Below, piece by piece: positions 40,745-48,523 of a stretch of 64,000 nt of DNA. Under the pieces are notes generated by a model. That model worked only from the letters and a program-made list of their open reading frames with translations. It was not told where the DNA came from and did no database searches. This DNA comes from UBA1952 sp965246855. GTDB lineage: Bacteria; Bacteroidota; Bacteroidia; Chitinophagales; Chitinophagaceae. The stretch covers positions 124,001 to 188,000 of the forward strand of contig CBDFFP010000002.1 in assembly GCA_965246855.1 (NCBI GenBank), read 5' to 3'. Position numbers and translations under genes: made by a program. Numbering within the stretch: position 1 is the first letter of the stretch; the number at the start of each line of letters is the position of its first letter.

Positions 40745-41931
40745 ACGCTGCCGCACATCCGCTGCTACAAAAGCTGCTGCTCTCCGGCGGTGGGAAAAGC
40801 CGTCGCGTATGGGCAGGGCTGGCGTTGTTTCTGGGAACGCTTTTCCTCCTGCTGGCTGCCGCAATGTGGTGGAATTTCCGCGCGGCTTTGCAAGGCAGCA
40901 ACGGCGCCGATGCGTTGGGCAGCGGCTTTTTCACCGTTACGCGCACCATTACCGATGCCGACATGGCCACGCCCGGAAAAATTCGTTTCACCGATGCCGA
41001 CGTAGCCGAAATCCAACGCGCGCCGGGCGTGGAAGAAGTAGGAAAACTCACGCAGGCGGCCTTTCCGGTAAGCGCGTCTATGGGCGGCGCGCTGGGCTTT
41101 TCCACCCTGCTTTTCTTAGAAGCCGTTCCCGATAAACTCTTGGATTCCCTGCCGCCGGATTGGGGCTGGACACCCGGCAGACCGGACGTCCCTATCGTGC
41201 TGGCAAAGGAATTTCTGCGCACCTACAACTATGTTTTTGCCCCGGCGCAGGGCCTGCCGCAGCTTTCCGAAAACGCAGTGAAAGCGATTGGTTTCCAACT
41301 AACCGTAGGCAGTGGCGCACAGGCCCAGAATCTGCGCGGACAAATTGCAGGCTACTCCGACCGCGTTACGTCGGTCTTGGTTCCCCAGGCTTTTTTGGAT
41401 GCGATGCACAGCCGCTTTGGCATTCCGCCGCCCGCGCCCGCGCGGCTTCTGGTGCGCGCCCGCGACCCTGCCGACCCGGCGCTGGTAAGCTGGCTCAAAA
41501 GCCATCACTATGAGGTGGGCGCGGAAGCCAATCGCCTCAGTACGCTGCGCGGTGTGGTGAATGGCATTTCCGCGGGAATGGGGGTGTTGTCGCTCGTGCT
41601 GCTGGCTTCGGGGCTGGCGCTTTTCATCCTCATCATCCGGCTCTTGCTGGCCGAAGCGCGCGAAAGTCTGAAGCTGCTGCGGGAGATCGGGTATAGCCCG
41701 AAGGGGCTGGCGGCTTTTGTAGCGCGCCGCTTTTTGCCGCAAACCGTTGTAGCCTTGACGGTGGCGCTGGTGGCAGCCTGCCTGCTCAATTTCTTTGCTT
41801 CGCAAAAGCTAACGGCGACGGGTATTTACTGGCCCGCGTGGATTGGCTGGCCGGCTTTAGTCGCTTGGGGATTGACAGTTTTGGTGGCGGTGGCGCAGGT
41901 GAGAAAGAGTGTACGGGAGGGGATTCGGTAG
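40741..41931 (+). CDS. ABC transporter permease, FtsX/MacB-like
   Basis: The ATG at 40741 overlaps the ATPase stop. The 396 residues have one N-terminal helix (about 22-45), a long periplasmic domain, and three C-terminal helices (NGISAGMGVLSLVLLASGLAL onward) in the FtsX-like pattern, with LLREIGYSPKGLAAF as coupling segment. Together with the preceding ATPase it should make an exporter or lipoprotein-type mechanotransmission complex. If the frameshift is real, the permease may be orphaned. Confidence 0.82.
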   Translation: MNAAAHPLLQKLLLSGGGKSRRVWAGLALFLGTLFLLLAAAMWWNFRAALQGSNGADALGSGFFTVTRTITDADMATPGKIRFTDADVAEIQRAPGVEEVGKLTQAAFPVSASMGGALGFSTLLFLEAVPDKLLDSLPPDWGWTPGRPDVPIVLAKEFLRTYNYVFAPAQGLPQLSENAVKAIGFQLTVGSGAQAQNLRGQIAGYSDRVTSVLVPQAFLDAMHSRFGIPPPAPARLLVRARDPADPALVSWLKSHHYEVGAEANRLSTLRGVVNGISAGMGVLSLVLLASGLALFILIIRLLLAEARESLKLLREIGYSPKGLAAFVARRFLPQTVVALTVALVAACLLNFFASQKLTATGIYWPAWIGWPALVAWGLTVLVAVAQVRKSVREGIR

Positions 41932-42004
41932 GGGCGCCCCTTGTGGTCGCCTTTTCCTAGCAAAATCGCTTTTGCTCTTATCTTGCAATTCCTTTTTCGC
42001 TCCT

Positions 42005-42496
42005 ATGCAACCTATTGAATTCTACGAAGCGCAGTATCTGGCAAAGCAAGAAGAGCTACAAAATCGGGGAGAACTATGGCGAATGCGCCACACCTTGCCT
42101 CAATATCTTGAGGAGATTGAGAAGATAAGAAAATATGAAGGGGAAGCTTTGAGAGGACATTATTTTCCAGAAGAAGGGATTGCACGGCAAGTAGGCGGAA
42201 TGCTCAGTATGTTGCTCATGGAGAAACATACTGAGGAGGAAGTAAGGGCACAATTTGAAAGAAGTAGGGTATTCCGTGAGCAGTCTCTTAAGGAAGAAGC
42301 CCATTCTATACAAGCTTGTGTAAAACGCATGAAATCGCCAATTGGGTACAGTGAAACTGAGATTATACACTTAGGCCTCAGTCGCGACCAGATAACGCTG
42401 AAAATGTTACCCGAAGATGTTCTGGAAGATTTCAAGAAGACAAGGCAATACAGATTTTTTATGAAGTCTTCCCAAAAACAGCATCCGCTATCCTAA
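42005..42496 (+). CDS. AT-rich protein of unknown function
   Basis: From the ATG at 42005 (MQPIEFYEAQYL) the 163 residues are highly charged and helical, with coiled-coil tendency (EEIEKIRKYEGEALRG). No family is recognised. It opens an AT-rich group (42005-43214) unlike its neighbours in base composition. Confidence 0.55.
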   Translation: MQPIEFYEAQYLAKQEELQNRGELWRMRHTLPQYLEEIEKIRKYEGEALRGHYFPEEGIARQVGGMLSMLLMEKHTEEEVRAQFERSRVFREQSLKEEAHSIQACVKRMKSPIGYSETEIIHLGLSRDQITLKMLPEDVLEDFKKTRQYRFFMKSSQKQHPLS

Positions 42497-42544
42497 GTAT
42501 TGATCACCGTAAATCTCACCCCTTAATAACCTCACCCCAGAGCT

Positions 42545-42919
42545 ATGTCCACTACAGGCAACGCCATCAAAGCCACTACAAATAAACTTATTTTGATAAG
42601 AGACCCACTTGAAGGACAAATATCAGTCCCCCAAGAAACATTTCTTGGTACTATGATTACTGCTGAGGCCATCAATGATTTGGGCGCTCAAATGGTTTTT
42701 TCAGCGTTTCCTGCATCAGCAGAGAATACACCAAACCCTAAGAAGCTAGCCATACATTTTGGCTACACTTCTCCGGGCTGCAAAAATTTCGGCTCCGCCA
42801 TTGTCCTTTCACTGTCTGAACTTTTAGAGGTAACTGCGTTCTTAAATGGAGTTGTCCAAAAAGAATTAGAGGAGCGTTCTAAAAATCTAAGTGAAAATGC
42901 GAGTGAAGAAAACTTGTAA
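42545..42919 (+). CDS. AT-rich protein of unknown function
   Basis: 124 residues, no signal peptide, with a GKLAIHFG-like strand and a C-terminal helix (LSELLEVTAFLNGVVQKELE). Its position 48 bp after the 42005 gene suggests a common transcript. I cannot name the family. Confidence 0.55.
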   Translation: MSTTGNAIKATTNKLILIRDPLEGQISVPQETFLGTMITAEAINDLGAQMVFSAFPASAENTPNPKKLAIHFGYTSPGCKNFGSAIVLSLSELLEVTAFLNGVVQKELEERSKNLSENASEENL

Positions 42920-42962
42920 ATTCATTTAGTAAGACACAAAATTTATCTTCTAAGCAGACTAT

Positions 42963-42970
42963 TACATTTG
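42963..42970 (+). promoter_or_regulatory. -7 box of the 43008 gene
   Basis: TACATTTG matches TAnnTTTG; the start codon is 38 bp downstream. Confidence 0.55.
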
Positions 42971-43007
42971 CATCTATAGAGGGCACAAAATCCTCTACAC
43001 TACCAAG

Positions 43008-43214
43008 ATGGAACAAAGATTTGAGGTCATTACAGAGGATAGAGTATTTCGCTTCAAAATGGACGAGGAAGGTTATGTTTGGATCATTGGAGAAAATGAA
43101 CAACTTACAAATTATGGACAAACTCGACCTGCAAGAGATTTTGAAGAGGCCAAAGAAATTGCGAAACTTATGCTACAAGGATTAGGACGCAAGCCTGTAC
43201 AGATTAACAGCTAG
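43008..43214 (+). CDS. Small acidic protein of unknown function
   Basis: 68 residues (MEQRFEVITEDRVFRFKMDE...), with an alternating beta N-terminus and a C-terminal helix (DFEEAKEIAKLMLQGLG). It has its own -7 box and is followed by a strong terminator, so it is probably a single-gene unit. Confidence 0.6.
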   Translation: MEQRFEVITEDRVFRFKMDEEGYVWIIGENEQLTNYGQTRPARDFEEAKEIAKLMLQGLGRKPVQINS

Positions 43215-43232
43215 TTCTCCCCACTTTCCCCA

Positions 43233-43265
43233 AAAAAAAGGGTTGGCCCATTCGCCAACCCTTTT
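43233..43265 (+). terminator. Rho-independent terminator after the 43008 gene
   Basis: AAAAGGGTTGGC and GCCAACCCTTTT flank a short loop, followed by CTTAT. It lies 18 bp after the stop and can act in both directions. Confidence 0.8.
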
Positions 43266-43370
43266 CTTATACCTTGCGCCCGCCTTCGCCACCTCACGAG
43301 ACCACTAAGACAAGCGAAGGCCCCGCGTAGCGCAAAAGCACACCTCCCTAGTCTTCTGTAAAACCGTTTT

Positions 43371-43580
43371 GGGCAATTTCCCCAAACATTTGTGCATTTG
43401 CCTCAGAATTTGGGGCAGTTGCCCACAAGTGTGGTGCACTTTCCCCAAATTCTGAGGCAAATGCCCTTATCCTTTGGGCGTTTTCCCAAAGAATAAGGGC
43501 TATTTCCCAATTTTTCTGGGCACTTTCCCACAAGTTAAGGGCAGTTGCCCTGAAGTTTGGGGAAATTGCCCTTTAGGCTT
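43371..43580. repeat. Tandem palindromic array 3 (10 units, 21 bp)
   Basis: Ten units of exactly 21 bp follow without a break. The core is GGGCA-NTT-GCCC/TCCC, for example GGGCAGTTGCCC, with a 7-9 bp AT-rich linker. Some arms changed together (GTGCAC..., GGGAAATTGCCC). The array ends 39 bp before the ATG of the 43620 gene, and its last unit reaches the promoter. Bases 43266-43370 between the terminator and the array hold nothing I can name. Confidence 0.92.
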
Positions 43581-43598
43581 TGGCAGCGTGTATATTTG
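43566..43598 (+). promoter_or_regulatory. Promoter of the 43620 gene, overlapping the array
   Basis: TATATTTG (43591-43598) is a perfect TAnnTTTG box, and a TTG in the last array unit (43566-43568) lies 22 bp upstream at the -33 position. A protein bound to the array could therefore affect transcription directly. Confidence 0.6.
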
Positions 43599-43619
43599 TG
43601 TAGCAACAGGCCTCTTCTT

Positions 43620-44285
43620 ATGCCCAGAGACAGCATCTTTCCTTCTTCGGAAACTGGTTTTGATAGCTTTATCAATGCGGCGGTGCCGCACCTTGTGAGT
43701 AATGGCGCGCGCTTTGGCATCAATACGGCGCGGCGCACGGCCCTTACCAATGCGGCGGCTGTTTGGGCGGTGGCTTATGCAAAGACCACCGACCGGGCCA
43801 CGCGCAACAAGAACGATGTTTCCGATAAAAACGTGGCAAAAGAAGATTTGAAGCGCCTTGTGCGCGAGACCTGCCGTGCGCTTCCGGCATCTGTCCTCAC
43901 GCCTACCGACCGCAACATGCTGAACCTGCGCCTGCGCGACCGCGCTACGCCTACGCCCGTGCCGCAGTCATTTCCGTTTCTTCGGGTGGATGTGGGCATT
44001 GGCCTGCAACACACGCTTCACTACCGCGACAGCGAAGGCCTCAGCCGCGCCAAGCCAAAGGGGGTGCTTCAGTGCGAAATCTGGCACTACATCAGCCCCG
44101 ACGGTATGCCGCCGGCACGGCAAGAGGACTACCGCTACCTGACCGTGAGCCGCACTACGCCCTGCCTTGCACATTATGATGGAGCCGATGTAGGAAAGAC
44201 GGTTTTTTATGTGCTGCGCTGGCTGAACACGCGCAACGAACCCGGCCCGTGGAGCCGCGTAGTAATGGCAACGATAGCGAGGTAA
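43620..44285 (+). CDS. Array-3-associated protein, helical N-domain plus beta-rich C-domain
   Basis: The ATG at 43620 gives 221 residues without a signal peptide. Residues ~10-95 are helical (TGFDSFINAAVPHLV...NVAKEDLKRLVRETCRAL). A RLRDRATPTPVPQSFP hinge follows, then a beta-rich domain ending RWLNTRNEPGPWSRVVMAT, which again recalls the final FN3 strands. I have seen this arrangement in uncharacterised proteins but know no function. Length, layout and position after an array match the 29495 gene, though the two do not align well in sequence. Its 3' end overlaps an opposing ORF by 79 bp. Confidence 0.82.
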   Translation: MPRDSIFPSSETGFDSFINAAVPHLVSNGARFGINTARRTALTNAAAVWAVAYAKTTDRATRNKNDVSDKNVAKEDLKRLVRETCRALPASVLTPTDRNMLNLRLRDRATPTPVPQSFPFLRVDVGIGLQHTLHYRDSEGLSRAKPKGVLQCEIWHYISPDGMPPARQEDYRYLTVSRTTPCLAHYDGADVGKTVFYVLRWLNTRNEPGPWSRVVMATIAR

Positions 44286-44467
44286 AGGCGGCTGTCTCTC
44301 CCAAAGCCTGCGGACACGCGAGAGTAAATAAACCCGCTGGCCAAGCTGTCAAACTTTTCCGTGAAGGTTTGGATGTGCGGAAGTGTGGTATCGGGTTCGG
44401 TAGGTTCCTGGGCCGACGCAATCAGTGTCGATAGCAAAAGGCAGAGCGAGAGGAGAATCTTTTTCAC
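44207..44467 (-). CDS. Short exported ORF, possibly truncated
   Basis: A GTG at 44467 starts an excellent signal peptide (MKKILLSLCLLLSTLIASAQ). The mature part is only ~66 residues, and its last 26 are read antisense to the 43620 gene. It lies 15 bp after the lipoprotein gene at 44483 and shares 31 bp of leader with it. I suspect a secreted-protein gene whose 3' end was lost when the array-3 module arrived, but a genuine short protein is possible. Confidence 0.45.
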   Translation of the reverse strand: MKKILLSLCLLLSTLIASAQEPTEPDTTLPHIQTFTEKFDSLASGFIYSRVSAGFGRDSRLYLAIVAITTRLHGPGSLRVFSQRST

Positions 44468-44484
44468 AAAAAGGGGAGGATTTT
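44454..44484. repeat. 31-bp direct repeat, copy A
   Basis: AGAATCTTTTTCACAAAAAG plus GGGAGGATTTT is identical to 45024-45054. Each copy spans the leader and first codons (GTG AAA AAG ATT CT) of one of two adjacent genes, so recombination between them would delete the lipoprotein gene. Confidence 0.8.
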
Positions 44485-45037
44485 ATTTGGTTACATCAAA
44501 AATGCCTTCGGTAACATGGAACACTTTGCCTTGGTCGTTTGCTACATCCATTTGGAAAGTGCCGGAAATGGTAGTGCTGTCTTCATGGGTAACGATAACA
44601 GTTCCGGTTCGCAAGGAGTCTGTCTCTCCTCTAGTAACGGTAGGCGGATCTGTTGAGTAATTCACGTAACCAGCTAATCCATAGAAAGGATGCTCGCCCA
44701 ACGCCAAAGGTTGATTAGTCTTACGGTAGTACAGGCAGTATATTTTAAGCGTTGCGGTGTTGGACAGCGCACTGCTAGTCTCCCGGTTGGTTCCGCTTAT
44801 GAAGAGGATGTGCCCCTTGGTTACCGTGTCAGAGTTTAACCGTATGCCTCCATAGGCCCAGCGTCCTCCAAAAAGAGAACCGCCTTGCGCTACATACACT
44901 TTTCCATCCATTTTCCAAGCAACTACGTTACGTCCGTCGTGTGTCGGAGCGGGCATTTGGGTAGTGTTGCTGCTGTTTTCTTTTTTGCAGGCGGCAAAGG
45001 CAGTAAGCAGAAACAGAAGAGGGAGAATCTTTTTCAC
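44483..45037 (-). CDS. Lipoprotein of unknown function
   Basis: GTG start, 184 residues, lipobox TAFAACKKE with Cys17. The mature domain is beta-rich (NVVAWKMDGKVYVAQGG, TISGTFQMDVAN) and resembles small Bacteroidota DUF6252-type lipoproteins in layout; this family call is tentative. It is probably exposed at the outer membrane. Confidence 0.7.
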   Translation of the reverse strand: MKKILPLLFLLTAFAACKKENSSNTTQMPAPTHDGRNVVAWKMDGKVYVAQGGSLFGGRWAYGGIRLNSDTVTKGHILFISGTNRETSSALSNTATLKIYCLYYRKTNQPLALGEHPFYGLAGYVNYSTDPPTVTRGETDSLRTGTVIVTHEDSTTISGTFQMDVANDQGKVFHVTEGIFDVTK

Positions 45038-45054
45038 AAAAAGGGGAGGATTTT
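45024..45054. repeat. 31-bp direct repeat, copy B
   Basis: Identical partner of 44454-44484. It covers the start codon and leader of the lipoprotein gene. Confidence 0.8.
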
Positions 45055-45187
45055 TAGCAGCGTTCTACAAAAATAGAAAGCACGAGCAAGGCCAAGACAG
45101 AGACCTTGTTAACGCGAAAATAATCTGCGTACTATGTCTTGGATTGTCTTACTATCACTTTCACGCATAGCTGGTAAAATCTAAATC

Positions 45188-46504
45188 CTATAGCCTCACA
45201 CCCCTTTCCTCCAGAAAATACATATCCACTTCGCCCCGGCCTTTTACCGCGATTTTGCCCCGGTGGGTGCAGGCATATTCTTCTCCCAAGAGCTTGTGGG
45301 TAACGCCGCTGAGGTTGATGCGGCCCGGCTCGCCGTGTTGTTCCATCCGCGCGGCGATGTTTACGGTGTCGCCCCAGATGTCGTAGGCAAATTTCTTCAC
45401 GCCTACAATCCCCGCTACCACTTCACCGCTGTGAATGCCAATGCGCATCTCAAAGGCATCTGCCTTTTCCGCGCGGCGCGCTTCCATAAAATCGCGGATT
45501 TCTATCGCTGCGCGGATGGTGCGTTGCGCGTGGTCGGGCGCGGGCTTTGGCAGGCCGCAGACAGCGAGGTAGGCATCGCCCACGGTCTTTATTTTCTCAA
45601 TGCCGTGTTTGGAAACAATGCGGTCAAAGGCCGTGAAGCAGGTGTTCAGTTCGTCCACCAATGCCTCCGGCGTGAGGTTGCCGGCAACACCGCTGAAGTT
45701 CACAAAATCGGTGAACAGCACGGTTACGTTGTCAAAATGGCGCGCGCCCGCGCTGCCTTTCTCTTTTAGTTCTGCGGCTACCTCGGCGGGAAGGATGTTG
45801 AGTAACAGGTCGTCGCTCTTCTGCTTTTCCGCACTCAATTCCGCGGTGCGATCCGTCACGATTTTCTCCAGGAAATGATACGCACCGGAGTTGGTCGCGC
45901 TCACGGAAAGAAACGCGCTTACCGTTTGAAAAAGCAGGACTTCTGCCTCGCCCAGCGGCGGAAAGAAAGGCCGGATTTCCTTATTGCGCCCAGAAAGCAA
46001 AATGCCCGCCCGCCGCTGATGAACATAAAACGGAACGGCCACAAAAAACGAAATGCCCAGTGCCGCTCCTACTTCCGCCAAAAGCCCTTCGGCAGCCTGC
46101 GATTTGGTAGCCAGCCAGTAATCTTCTTTGTGTAGAAGGGCTTCTCCAATGTGAAAGCGCATCTGCGACAAGGCTTCCTGCACGGCAAAATCCAGCCCAA
46201 GACTGTAGGCCGGACGCATAAAAGCCTCATCTTCTTCCTCTGCCAGCAGCACCACGCTTTTATCCATGCGCAGGCTGAGGTTGATGGCTTGGAGCGTGAG
46301 GTTATACACGTCTTCCATCGGGGCCTGTGCATCAATGCGACGTTGCAGTCCCCCCAAAAGAGCAAGACCTTCCTTTAGCTTGCGCACTTCCGTAGTAGCA
46401 GCCGCCACGCGGGCATCGTACCCGATGTTGGTTGCGCCCAGTTCGTCGGCCAATTGGCGGTAGTATTGGAGCTGCGATTGCAGGTCAGCGGTGGACGCTT
46501 CCAT
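45188..46504 (-). CDS. GAF-linked class III adenylate/guanylate cyclase
   Basis: The 438 residues have an N-terminal coiled coil, a GAF-like domain (about 55-210) and a class III cyclase domain (about 265-435). Both metal aspartates are present: LFTDFVNFSG and TVGDAYLAV. DIWGDTVNIAARME carries the substrate-binding and transition-state residues (N, R). An aspartate in DIWGD where adenylyl cyclases have D suggests ATP as substrate. The gene is 18 bp downstream of a FIST sensor gene, so it is probably regulated by it. Confidence 0.9.
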   Translation of the reverse strand: MEASTADLQSQLQYYRQLADELGATNIGYDARVAAATTEVRKLKEGLALLGGLQRRIDAQAPMEDVYNLTLQAINLSLRMDKSVVLLAEEEDEAFMRPAYSLGLDFAVQEALSQMRFHIGEALLHKEDYWLATKSQAAEGLLAEVGAALGISFFVAVPFYVHQRRAGILLSGRNKEIRPFFPPLGEAEVLLFQTVSAFLSVSATNSGAYHFLEKIVTDRTAELSAEKQKSDDLLLNILPAEVAAELKEKGSAGARHFDNVTVLFTDFVNFSGVAGNLTPEALVDELNTCFTAFDRIVSKHGIEKIKTVGDAYLAVCGLPKPAPDHAQRTIRAAIEIRDFMEARRAEKADAFEMRIGIHSGEVVAGIVGVKKFAYDIWGDTVNIAARMEQHGEPGRINLSGVTHKLLGEEYACTHRGKIAVKGRGEVDMYFLEERGVRL

Positions 46505-46522
46505 AGGGAGAGGAGAGGTTTT

Positions 46523-47800
46523 TTATTCCGCAATAATAGCCAGCACGCCCGTCCAGTCCAGCGGCTGTAAAACACCGCCTACCCGAGCGATTTCTACGCC
46601 GCTGTAAAAACCCATCAGCGGTACTTCTTTGCCGAGCGCGCGTTGAACTTCGCGGGCTTCTTCCTTGTCGCTGCCGAGATAATAAGCCGCCCGTCCGGCG
46701 CAATCAATATAGAAAGCCAGCAGCGGTTTCTTTCCGTCTTTCTGAATACTTTGAAGCAGGTCAGTGGTGGCTTTGCCCATGTACTCAAAATGGAGGGAGC
46801 GGCGCATCAGTTGGATTTGCGTTCCGGCCTGCAGGTTGTTTTCCACCATCACGATGCCCCGGCGCTTTTTGTCCACGTTCACGCACATGCAGTTCATGTA
46901 GTTGTCGGTGTTGAAAGGTGCAAAAGCATCGCCGCGATTCACGCCGATGGACAAGAAGAAGCCGTAGTCTTCAAAGCTCAAACCGGCGTTCCCACCACCA
47001 ATCAGCCGTTCCACAAAATCCAGCGCCGGTTCGCCGTCTATTTCCAGTATCACCGAGCCGTCGGCTTTGGTAACGGTGTGATAGGCAGAGGCAGGCATAC
47101 AGCCGTGCATAATGGTACTGTAGAGCTGCGCCGTGCCGGAAAAACGCAGGGCCATCGCGGTGGTACTCAATATCTCCTCGCCCCACCACTGAAAGCTTTT
47201 TCCAAACTGCATATCGCCTGTAAGACCGCCACCCGCTGCCGGAGGCATCTGTGGCAAAGCTTCCTGCAAACCTTCCAGAAGGGTTGTTCCCATCGTCATC
47301 TTCAGCTTGCCGCTCGTGCGATTTACAGCATCGTAAAAGAGAAGCAAATTCTCGCTTCCTTCGGCGGTGTGTGCGGCAATCTGTTTTCCCAGCGCATAAC
47401 CTGTTGCCCGTTCGCCTTCGGTTGCCAGTGTGGTTTCTATAAAAGCATCCACCAGCACCGTTTCGCTTTGCAGAATAGCTACGGCGCTTTGGTAGCCGTC
47501 GTAGCCGAGGCGGCGATTGGTGATAAAGCCTACACCGCAGCCGCCGAGCAACAACCGGGGCGCACCCAGCACACTGCGCACGCCTGCCGCAAAAGCCTGT
47601 GGGTTGTGGCGCGAAGTGGTCATCAGGAAAGCGAGATGCACCTCGCCCTCAATGCCGCTGCTGCGCAAGGCTTCGCTTGCGGCTTCTGCGCCTGCGCTAA
47701 AGGAATCGGTGTGGTCGCTAAAGCCCGTGCCGGCACGCGAAAGCGCACCGGCACGGGGCAGTGTTTGGGAACGGAAAGAACTTGAGGAAGTGTGTGTCAT
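46523..47800 (-). CDS. FIST-domain sensor protein
   Basis: The 425 residues have the FIST N-domain (EVHLAFLMTTSRHNPQAFAAGV, LLGGCGVGFITN, about 45-240) and C-domain (IDGEPALDFVERLIGG and CAGRAAYYLGSD, about 250-415). FIST domains are thought to sense small ligands, probably amino acids, and are often tied to signalling enzymes. This one has no output domain of its own; the cyclase just downstream is the probable output. Confidence 0.9.
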   Translation of the reverse strand: MTHTSSSSFRSQTLPRAGALSRAGTGFSDHTDSFSAGAEAASEALRSSGIEGEVHLAFLMTTSRHNPQAFAAGVRSVLGAPRLLLGGCGVGFITNRRLGYDGYQSAVAILQSETVLVDAFIETTLATEGERATGYALGKQIAAHTAEGSENLLLFYDAVNRTSGKLKMTMGTTLLEGLQEALPQMPPAAGGGLTGDMQFGKSFQWWGEEILSTTAMALRFSGTAQLYSTIMHGCMPASAYHTVTKADGSVILEIDGEPALDFVERLIGGGNAGLSFEDYGFFLSIGVNRGDAFAPFNTDNYMNCMCVNVDKKRRGIVMVENNLQAGTQIQLMRRSLHFEYMGKATTDLLQSIQKDGKKPLLAFYIDCAGRAAYYLGSDKEEAREVQRALGKEVPLMGFYSGVEIARVGGVLQPLDWTGVLAIIAE

Positions 47801-47899
47801 GGCCGCAGTCGGTGGCTTTGCCGTTCCGGCGTTCCTTTTGAAGTGGTTGGAGTTTCGTTCCTTTTTTCAATAAGAACATGCCAGACGTGCGGTCTGTCC

Positions 47900-48475
47900 T
47901 TATTCTACCTCAATATCTGTGGTGATGGTGATAGGCAATTCCAGCGTATTGCGGATGGCGCTTTTGCGGTCAAGGGTTTCCTTGCTGCGGCGGGTGGCTT
48001 CTGCGTTTGCGCCTTTCAGCTTCACCTTGTAATGGATGTGGCCCGCATTCAACGGCACGGAGCGGTCAAGGCCCAGAATACTGCGCATGTCAAAATCCAC
48101 CTTCACTTCTACTTCAATCTTCTCCAAGTCATTTCCAAACATAGCCGAGTTGGTAGCGATGCCCGCCGTGAGGCAACCGCAAAGCGCACCGGCCAGATAT
48201 TCCACCGGATTAGGGGCGCTGTCGGCACCGCCCAATGCGGCAGGCTCATCAATGGTAAAGCTGAAATTCCGGTCTTCGCGGGAACCCGGCTGGCCGTTTA
48301 CGTGGAACTCTGTGCAAGTCACTTCCGTCTTCGTTCCGCCCTGCCATTGGCTGCGGGCGGTAAACTGCACGTTGGCGTTTTGCGCGTCACTTTTTACGGC
48401 TTCTACATAGCTGCCTACGCTATCCATGTCCACGCCATTGGCGGGTGCTTTGGTGTTGGTGTCGGTGTCGTTCAT
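47900..48475 (-). CDS. OsmC-family protein lacking the second catalytic cysteine
   Basis: The 191 residues include an OsmC core: PNPVEYLAGALCGCLTAGIATNSA carries a cysteine pair (CGC) at the first catalytic position. At the usual second site the sequence is ETLDRKSAIRN with no TCPV motif. The protein therefore cannot use the normal Ohr disulfide cycle, unless the CGC pair substitutes. The other OsmC in the window (9708) has both cysteines. Confidence 0.82.
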   Translation of the reverse strand: MNDTDTNTKAPANGVDMDSVGSYVEAVKSDAQNANVQFTARSQWQGGTKTEVTCTEFHVNGQPGSREDRNFSFTIDEPAALGGADSAPNPVEYLAGALCGCLTAGIATNSAMFGNDLEKIEVEVKVDFDMRSILGLDRSVPLNAGHIHYKVKLKGANAEATRRSKETLDRKSAIRNTLELPITITTDIEVE

Positions 48476-48523
48476 GGTTTTGGGGGGATTTTAAAGAGCT
48501 TTTTGGGGAGATGAAAAGAGGTG

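Noticed and set aside
43348..43533. CRISPR array
   Set aside because: Units are contiguous 21-mers with internal palindromes and variable, non-unique linkers; there are no 30-40 bp spacers and no cas genes in the window.
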